From Cocos nucifera (taxonomy: Eukaryota > Streptophyta > Magnoliopsida > Arecales > Arecaceae), in assembly GCA_006176705.1 (NCBI GenBank), contig QRFJ01007052.1, forward strand, positions 16,838 to 80,837: a DNA stretch of 64,000 nucleotides, written 5' to 3'. The position numbers and the translations under genes were made by a program. Shown here piece after piece: positions 55,659 through 64,000 of this stretch. The stretch's first letter is position 1; every line of letters begins with the position of its first letter. Under the pieces are notes generated by a model. It did not search any database, had not been told where the DNA came from, and was given only the letters and a program-made list of their open reading frames with translations.

Positions 55659-57324
55659 TGCTAGATATATGTGCCCTAGAAGCCAGAATTGGCTGACACT
55701 TGTAATACACTTCTAGGGGCAAAATTATAATTTTGACTAAAATCAATAAATGGGTTATTTTCTATCACATATGTGTATTTAGTGTCTGTGATACATCCTT
55801 TGAGTTAATGGTAATGATAATTCATATTTTCAAGAGTTGAAAATTTAAGACATGAATAATCATTATTAACTCATAAATTGCTCCTGACCATAGGATCATC
55901 ACGAGGATGGTGATTGATCCGGAAGGTTGGTGTACAATCGCTTTTCTTTAGTAGATGAGTCTTGAGTCTATGGTGTGGAGACACCGGAGGGAGAGTACAG
56001 GTACTCGTTAGAGAACGAGGGCACTGAGCGTGACCACCTCGAGTAGTCATTAGGGAGTCTACCTTCTCGTCAATGACTGACTCGATGCTGTAGTAGTGTG
56101 TCTGGTTCTTTGACCTGAGATGCATCGGCAGTTCACCTTAAGGGTGTTATAGTTTGACTACACCATTACTCGGTCTCCTAGCCATATGGAACCCTGAGGT
56201 GTATGTTGGCTATGACATGTTCATTGTAGGAACTGGATTGCATCAAGATGGAATCTATCTACCACGGTGGTAGAGGAGTAGCCCTATGATGATCATGAGA
56301 ATCAACTGGTATCAAAGTCAGGTTCTAAATTATTTAGATCTAATTTTAAATTTATTTTAATTAGAAAATAATTGATTTCAGATGTCACATGAGATGTGAT
56401 CAGATCTAAAATCAAAAAAAATTAAAATTAAATAATTTGGATCTAAGATTAGATGATATGCATGACTAGTTCTAGAATAGAATAGTTCTATAGAATATTC
56501 TTGCATATTTTTGATTTAATCTGATTAAATCATGTTTTAGATCTTTTATTTACTATTTTTTGATATTATAAGTGTTATAATAACATCTGAAAAATAGCAA
56601 ATAAAAAATTATTTAATTTTTGAATATCATATGAGATATGATTGATGCATGTCTAGACTAGTTGTAGAATAATTCTACAAAGTTGTCTAGATTAGAGTTT
56701 ATTTTGATAAGAACAATTCAAATCTAATTTTTTAGATTATTATGGGATAATTTAGATCTAAAAGCATGCATGATTTGATACATGAAATGTATACAAAATA
56801 TGCCATGATTAGATCTAATTTGTATATGAGATATATGATATAGATCTAAAATTATTTTGTTGTATTACATGTTCCTGATTAAGGCGTTCCTCTTGGCCGT
56901 CCAGTTATAAGAATGAAGAAGGGTTTAAAGGCCCTCTCCTCCCATCCGATGGGGTGTTCTTATGACGTATAGGGGTGCTGCGTGTTCGTCCTTAATCAGA
57001 AACCCAAAACTTACTTTCTGCAAAACCCTAGATCCTGAAACCCTAGGATTTATTGTGCATATTTTATTTATGAACCCTACTTAATTAAGAATTAAGTTTA
57101 TGAAATATTAATTAGCTCTAAAATTGAGAATTTTAGATCTAAGACATATTCATAATACTGGGTTCGGGCTTGGGTAGCTCAATTAGGTCTAAGCGGTTGA
57201 TCAAACCGAATCAAGAGTTGGTTAGATGGGATCAACAATGCTTAAATTGACCAGCCTAATAGGATTAAGTCTGGATCAAGATCGAGTCACGATCAAGCAA
57301 GACCTAATTAGGCTCAGAGGTTAG
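55659..57324 (+). mobile_element. B3: family B element fragment with deleted LTR
   Basis: The LTR starts TGCTAGATATATG at 55659 and runs only to 56305, then joins the PBS and leader directly (56306-57324). About 1.65 kb of LTR, including the W-boxes and TATA box, is missing. The two sides share TCAA at the junction. The left target duplication is probably GTATT (55654-55658). The leader keeps the nested hairpin (56875-56999) and ends where B4 is inserted, at a point matching B1 about 11000. Confidence 0.85.
56307..56319 (+). other. B3 primer binding site, decayed
   Basis: TGGTATCAAAGTC, two changes from the B1 site, follows the truncated LTR. Confidence 0.75.
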
Positions 57325-59616
57325 TGTTAGATATATGTGCCCTAGAAGCCAGAATTGGCTGACACTTGTAATACACTTCTAGGGGCAAAATTGTAATTTT
57401 GACTATAATTTATAAAATGGGTTATTTTCTATCACACATGTGTATTTAGTGTCTGTGATACATCCTTTGAGTTAATGGTAATGATAATTCATATTTTCAA
57501 GAGTTGAAAATTTAAGACATGAATAATCATTATTAACTCATAAACAGCTCCCGACCATAGGATCATCACGAGGATGGTGATTGATCCGGAAGGTTGGTGT
57601 ACGATCGCTTCTCTTTAGTAGATGAGTCTTGAGTCTACGGTGTGGAGACACCGGAGCGAGAGTACAGGTACTCGTTAGAGAACGAGGGCACTGAGCGTGA
57701 CCACCTCGAGTAGTCATTAGGAAGTCTACCTTCTCGTCAATGACTGACTCGATGCTGCAGTAGTGTGTCTGGTTCTTTGACCTGAGATGCATCGGCAGTT
57801 CACCTTGAGGGTGTTATAGTTTGACTACACCATTACTCGGTCTCCTAGCCATATGGAACCCTGAGGTGTATGTTGGCTATAGCATGTTCATTGTAGGAAC
57901 TGGATTGCATCAAGATGGGATCTATCTACCTCGGTGGTAGAGGAGTAGCCCTATGATGATCATGAGAATCAAGTCCAGAAATCCATGGCCATGGTAGAGT
58001 GAAATAATAGAAAGAGTTTCTATTTAGATTTTCACATTGGACTCGAATCGAATGATTACATCATATGACAGAGACTAGGGTTTGACGAGTTCACCTTAAC
58101 CCTAATCTGATCGGGGCTCAAGATAGAAGAACTTAATCACACAGGTAGCTGCACCAAGAGGTTCACATTCAGCTCTGATGGGTTGCCACCATATACTGCT
58201 AGGTGTCACTGGTGGATTTTGGGAGCAATTAGAATGATTTAGATGATCGATCATTCTAGCTGTTCGAATCAGAAGAGTTCTGATCCATCGAAAGGAGTTT
58301 CGATGATGTCTATGATAGAGATCATGACATATCCCATTACCATACAGAACTGAACCTAACTGGGTCACACAAACAAGGGTTTGAATCTGGTGATCATCAA
58401 TTGAACTGATCTAGTTCAATTGATCTGAATGAGATTCAATTAGGTTCAAGGAAATCGTGCTAGCACTCGATTGAACCTAACGTTCTTCTTTTACTATCAT
58501 AAATAAGTTGTCCTGACTGAGCCAAAGGAGTTTGTGCTCAATCAGAGGCCTTCATATGGTCTGACTGGAGGTTGTCCAAGTCAGAATAGGTTGTCTTATT
58601 TTGTAAGACATTACCTGCCATTTTTGGTCACCTGCCATTTCTTGTTCTTTGACTTTGGTCAAAAGTCTACCTTTGACTGGTCAAACGTTGACCATTGACC
58701 ACTTTGACTTTTGACCACATGTCATGCACCTATTGGAGAGCTGGTGGGGGCCTGTCCCCCTGCCAGAACCTGGCAAGGAGGAAGGGCGCACGCCAAGGGT
58801 GGCGTGAGCCCAAGTTAGGAGGCGCCTAGGAGTCCTTGTTGGACAAGGACTCCACCTCCCTTTTGGATTCCAATCAGAGTTCTACTAAGAATCCAGTTTG
58901 ACTGGTCTTAGGCGCCCTCTAAGGAGGAATCCAGGGGTCTCTATTCCCAACCAATCAGATTTAGATCTGATTTCACAAAGGGTTGTGATTGGTTGGAGAG
59001 GAAGAGGAGTTGGATCACAAGCTTAGGTCTATAAATAAGACCCTGCGCCCAACCTCTAATTCTAAGTGCAATTGAATTAGATTTCCCACGCCCCAAGGCT
59101 GCCTCTCCCCTCCTTCTCCATGCCATAGTCTCTTCTCCCCTTGCTCTCCACGTCCAAAAGGAGTTTTGGACTTAGGTTGGTGCGATTCAGATCAAAAGGA
59201 AAGGCGATCAAAAGCAAGAAGGCTGCACTGCTGCAAAGGACGACTGCTGATCTTCAAAAGGAGTTTTGAAGATCCTCCAGATCAGATCCAGATCTAATTT
59301 TTGGAGGTGTGATAGAGAAGAAGAGGATCTCCAGATCCAACCCGAGTGGATACCGGTAGAGGCCAGGCGCTTGCGTGGCTAGATCCAGAACCTTCCGCTG
59401 CAATCAGGATCATCTACAGGGTAATAGGATTACCCAAATCAGGTAAATTAAATTTGATTTAATTTATCTTATTTTATTTTATTTATTAAAATAATAAGAA
59501 TCAGATCTAAAACATATCAAGATCTGATTGAGATCAAGAGAAAAATTTTTGAAATATATCTCTTGATCTGATCAGATCTGGACGAACCTGGACCGAAAAA
59601 TCAGGATTTCCCTTCA
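57325..59616 (+). repeat. B4 5' LTR (2292 bp)
   Basis: It starts TGTTAGATATATG and ends CCTTCA. W-boxes are at 58649-58716 and the TATA box at 59030-59036. It represents the young subfamily at both ends and so serves as the reference for the mosaic B1. Confidence 0.92.
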
Positions 59617-59618
59617 AC

Positions 59619-59631
59619 TGGTATCAGAGCC
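59619..59631 (+). other. B4 primer binding site
   Basis: TGGTATCAGAGCC, identical to the B1 site, two bases inside the LTR. Confidence 0.92.
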
Positions 59632-61487
59632 ATGGTTCTAAATTATTTAGATCTGATTTTAATTTTATTTTAATTAGAAAATAAAGTGATTTCAGATGTC
59701 ACATGAGATGTGATCAGATCTGAAATCAGAAAAATTAAAATTAAATGATTTGGATCTAAGATTAAGAAGATATGCATGACTAGTTCTAGAATAGAATAGT
59801 TCTATAGAATAGTTTTGCATGTCTTTGATTTAATCTGATTAAATCATATTTTAGATCTTCTTATTTACTATTTTCTGATATTATAAGTGTTATAATAACA
59901 TCTGATAAACAGCAAATAAAAATTATTTAATTTTAAATATCATATGAGATATGATTGATGCATGTCTAGACTAGTTGTAGAATAGTTCTACATAATTGTC
60001 TAGATTAGAATTTATTTTGATTAGATCAATTTAAATCTAATTTTTTAGATTATTATGAGATAATTTAGATCTGAAAATATGCATGATTTGATACATGAGA
60101 TGTATGCAAAATATGCCTTGATTAGATCTAAATTTGTATATGAGATATATGATATAGATCTATAACTGTTTTGTAGATTTACATGTTCCTGATTAAGGCG
60201 TTCCTCTTGGCCGTCCGGTCATAAGAACGAAGAAGGGTTTAAAGGCCCTCTCTTCCCATTCGATGGGGTGTTCTTATGACGTGTAGGGGTGCTGCGTGTT
60301 CGTCCTTAATCAGAAACCCAAAACTTACTTTCTGCAAAACCCTAGATCCTGAAACCCTAGGATTTATTGTGCATATTTTGTTTATGAACCCAACTTAATT
60401 AAGAATTAAGTTTATGGAATATTAATTAGGTCTAAAATTGAGAATTTCAGATCTAAGACATATTCATAATACTGGGTTCGGGCTTGGGTAGCTCAATTAG
60501 GTCTAAGCGGTTGATCAAACCGAATCAAGAGTTGGTTAGATGGGATCAACAATGCTTAAATTGACCAGCCTAATAGGATTAAGTCTGGGTCAAGATCGAG
60601 TCACGATCAAGCAAGACCTAATTAGGCTCAGAGGTTAGAGTCTGGATTGTAGGCTAACCCAATTGGTTCTGACTCAACAATTTGGTGTCTAAGGTAAGTT
60701 TGGCATAGACGACCGACTGATTTTTAATTGGAAGCTACTCGACCTGAATGCGTTCTTGTGCGAGTTAACGGCATATTCCTTCCACCGGTCTCACTTACCT
60801 GGCCATATCTGTTGACACAGTTCTGATCTGAGGTGGTCAATAATCCGAGCTGACCCATGCCACTAGGTTAGTCATAATTGTTATGACTAAGCCAAGTCTA
60901 GTTTAATGAGACCTGAATCAATTCTCCCTAAGAAAAGATTAAGTCCGAGGTCTTCCACCATTGTAGACGTGCGGGCCCTTCCCGGGGTTGATTGTTCTCG
61001 GCTGGATACAGTGGCTCAGTTGCACCGGGAAGATGCAACCATGTCTATTAGGCATTGGATGCTATGGGCTGGAGGATGAGTTGGGCTCAATATTTCGGAT
61101 ACGGTGAGAGACCCAATTAGGAACCCAGTCTATGCAAATGGTGGGTCTGACTTAACTAAGGAGTGGATCAATATTCCGGATACGGTGAGATTCATGAATT
61201 AGAGACCAAGTTTGGGTGCACCATGATTAGAGAATCATTGAACAAGAGTTGTTCACTCATTGGCTAACCCATCACCAATAACTGTTAGGTGAGGTGATGA
61301 GTCAGTTGGTGAGACCGCACCACCCACTAGAAATCATCAATCGCGGAGATTTTCGCATCTCTACAGAGGGAGTGTAGGGATCCGAGAAAATAGTGGGAGC
61401 TAATTTGTTTAAAAATAAAATCCCTAAACAAATTGGTCAAGTCAAAATTACAGTATCTAACTAGAATCTTTGACTCTCTACAGGAAA
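59632..61487 (+). other. B4 untranslated leader
   Basis: Nearly identical to the B1 leader, with the nested hairpin (60189-60313) and the candidate intron sites (donor 60694, acceptor ending 61483). No long frame. Confidence 0.7.
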
Positions 61488-62006
61488 ATGTCTGCGTCCA
61501 ACCCACTGGCACGTATCCTAGACACACATAGACTGACTGGACCCAATTATAAAGATTGGCTCAGGAACTACAAAATTATTTTGGGTTCAGAGAAGTTAAC
61601 ACATGTTTTGGACCAGGACCCTCCCACCTTACCAGCTCGTCCATCCACTGAACAGAGAGCGTCTCTGGAAAAATGGATTGACGAAGACAATAAGGCCAGA
61701 TACTACATGTTGGGCTCGATGTCTGATGAGCTCCAGCGCCAACATGAAGATATCGGGACTGCTCGCCAAATGTTGGCTCACCTACAGGAGATGTTTGGTG
61801 AACAGAGTCGCGCAGCCAAATATCAAGTCACAAAATGACTTTTTAAGGCTAAGATGCGTGATGGGCAGTCAGTCCAAGATCACTGTCTGACAATGATCAA
61901 GGACATGGAAGAGCTTGAGAAGCTCGGTGTGAAGTTGGACTTGGACTCTGCAGAATGATATTATTCTGCAATCCTTGACTGATGCATATGGGCAATTCAT
62001 CATGAA
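61488..62006 (+). pseudogene. B4 gag, N-terminal part
   Basis: The ATG at 61488 opens the same gag as B1, and the same TGA stands in frame at 61836-61838 after 116 codons. The frame then resumes in phase (LFKAKMRDG...) until a one-base insertion near 61946 (GGACTCTGC against GGATCTGC in B1). It ends at the inversion junction 62006/62007. The protein would be the N-terminal, UBN2-type part of Gag. Confidence 0.85.
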
Positions 62007-64000
62007 CTCTGAACTTCATTGCCTCAAGCCATTTCTCGGAGTCGATATCTGATATCGGCCTCGTTGATGGTTTTTGGGATCATCTCCATGAAGCACCATT
62101 ACCTATGAGAAACATTATCCTCTACGTCCTCTGAAATTATATACCTAGTTACTTCCAGGGACGGGGAAAACTCTTTCCGAATTCTTGGAGGTGAGAGGTA
62201 GTTGTTCGTATTGGCTCAACCTGATTTGGTTCCCACCTAATGGTCCTAGCTCTTTGCTCTGTGGGAGACTTTCTCATATAGCTTGATCTGCTTCCTTAAG
62301 CCTCATCTTGAAAAACTATTTTTCAAGAAATGATGTCATGTCCAAGTCACAATCACATTGTTGTCTTTCTGGGAATGCTAGAATAGATTATCCTAATGAC
62401 ACCTTTAGGATATCCTATGAATCGAGCTCTAAAGGACTCTATAACTCTAACTTGTCGAACTTGTTGTCTTTAACATGAAGCCGACAACCCAATTCTGAAT
62501 GACTCAGAATTGGTTTCTTAACCGATCGCCATATCTTCATACGATATGGTAAGGAACGATTTTAGAGGTACCTAATTTCAGTAAATAGATTAAGTTAATC
62601 AATGACATGTCCCCCCCTAGAAAAAAATTAGGAGGTCTGTGAAGCTCAATCATTGATGACCATATCAATAGAGTCGATTTCTCCATTCTGAAACCCATTA
62701 AGTTGAAGGTTTTCCTGTGGAGGTCCATTAGAGAGGACTTATGGCCATTTTCCTTAAGATAGTCTAAGGAATTCCCGGCTAAGGTATCACCTCCTTCGCA
62801 TCTGATCGAGGAAACCTAATGGGTTTCCAGTTTTTGTTTTCTACCCTTCATGTCTGAATTCTTTTGAACTTTTCAAAAGCTTCAAGACTATATGGTCTCA
62901 TAAGATACACATACCCATACTAGACAGATCATCCGGGTAAAGGTAAATGAAGTAGGACAAAATTCCTCTAGCCGGCACATCGAATTGGGCCGCACACAAT
63001 CAGTATGTACTAGGGCAAGGAAGATCTGTGGCCCTCTCCCCATGTCCAAACAAAAGTGAGTTTAGTCATTTTGCCTTGAAGACAAGATTCACAAGTTGGA
63101 TATGGGACCAAAAGTCAATGGACTCAATAGCCCATTTTTCTCCAAATTTGTTAATCCTATCTTCTGCTTATCATGACCTAATTCTCAGGTTGCCATAGAT
63201 TAATCTGTCGTTTGACTATCCCTAGGTCGTTTGGCATTCCACGGTTTTGCTCTGATAGTTAAAACAGGTCCATCATATGCAACTGATAAAGGACCATTAT
63301 AATAGGAAAACCATTTGTAATTTTATTTCTTTCATAAAGAAATGTTACAATTGTCCTTAAAGAAGGTGATCACATACCTTTTGTGCTTAAGCATGAAACA
63401 GAAATCAAATTTCCTGCTAGCTGCAGGCAACATAATAACCGGTTCTCTTAAAATTTAAAGTCTAAACCAGATGGTAATCGTAGAAGGTATGTTCCATGGC
63501 TACTGCAGCAACTCTTGTCCATTTACCGAGCGCGTAGGATCATATCTCCATCCTCAGCCTCCTGCTATCCTTCAAGGATCCTGCATAGAAGTGGCAACAG
63601 ATGAGCACTTAGGAACTAGAGTCAAGTAGCACCCAACTGGATGCGAGGAAACTGTAAGGTTGACTCAATAACGAAGCATACCCCGAAGGACCTCCTTCTT
63701 GTTCTTCAGGTGGCCAGGTAAGTAGGGCAGTCCCGCTTCCAATGGCCGTCGCGTTGCAATGGAAACACTTTTCTTTGCCATCGACCTTCTTCTTCGGTTC
63801 TGCCTTTTTCTTCTTTGATCCTTTCTACCTTTTGCTTTTCACAGACTTCTTTTTTTCTTCCATAAGACTTTCTTTGGAAGAAGTCCGTTCCATTTTAGCA
63901 AGAACTGAGCCTTTAGAATCTTTCATAAGAAAGCTCAACGGTAACCAGCATATTCATTCAAACTCGGCCAAGGAATTCTGAAGTTTATGCATGTGGTCAA
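62007..64000 (-). pseudogene. B4 inverted gag-end, protease, integrase and RT-linker segment, indel-rich
   Basis: On the minus strand it runs from a match of B1 12370 (window end) to 14317 (position 62007). Recognisable stretches: the zinc knuckle (complement near 63730-63775), Lys-rich gag end, protease region near 63630, pre-integrase near 63100-63180, integrase core near 62850-63000, and the RT-linker with DDPK near 62070. Single-base insertions and losses occur every few dozen bases, so no frame is long; the B1 counterpart has far fewer. The pattern looks like unpolished long-read sequence as much as biological decay. Confidence 0.82.

Larger units (their letters stand above)
57325..64000 (+). 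mobile_element. B4: young family B element with an inverted pol segment, runs off the window
   Basis: The LTR, PBS, leader and gag (57325 to about 62006) are nearly identical to B1 7668-12369 except at the left LTR edge. From 62007 to the window end the sequence is the reverse complement of a B copy matching B1 14317 down to 12370, loaded with small indels. The left target duplication is probably GTTAG (57320-57324). The right end is outside. Confidence 0.88.

Overview
The window looks like plant nuclear DNA made almost entirely of LTR retrotransposons inserted into one another. I see no host protein gene, rRNA or tRNA gene, and no CRISPR array. Plant origin is supported by Ty1-copia elements of Angela/BARE type (plus SIRE-like and Tork/Tnt1-like fragments), a Ty3-gypsy element of Tat type with a Transposase_28-like extra ORF, AT-rich plant-style introns, and primer sites matching plant initiator-Met tRNA. 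A monocot with a large genome (a palm, for example) is my guess; the species cannot be read from the sequence.

Layout. 1-403: inverted LTR fragment related to family A. 404-7009: element C1, a minus-strand, gag-only SIRE-like derivative. 7010-7667: family-A-like LTR fragment in plus orientation, unassigned DNA, then the start of a Tat-like LTR. 7668-18167: B1, a 10.5-kb Angela-like copia element with two 2.3-kb LTRs and a perfect 5-bp target duplication (AAATG). 18168-19152: the other side of that target plus unassigned DNA. 19153-35131: T1, a Tat-type gypsy element on the minus strand with its 3' LTR, PPT, antisense extra ORF, 218-bp tandem array and decayed pol/gag; it contains E1 (20464-26244, minus, non-autonomous copia-like), which contains a family-A solo LTR (22095-24588).

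From 35132 on, each element interrupts the previous one: D1 (Tork-like) in T1, A1/A2 (an LTR-internal-LTR-internal array) in D1, B2 (minus) in A2, B3 in B2, B4 in B3. B4 runs off the window, so only left halves of this chain are visible. B4 is nearly identical to B1 up to gag; it then joins an inverted, indel-rich copy of the protease-integrase-RT region (62007-64000).

Nothing here encodes a working pathway. Most coding parts carry stops or frameshifts; B1 is closest to intact. The regulatory content is the more interesting part: a dense W-box cluster upstream of the B LTR TATA box, nested hairpins in the leaders of families A and B, candidate leader introns ending just before the gag ATG, and a GGCTCAG-type repeat array upstream of TATA-like sequences in three different LTR families. 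The most notable structures are the mosaic B1 element (old-type outer edges around a young interior) and the inverted segment in B4. I did not find a clearly new biological system.
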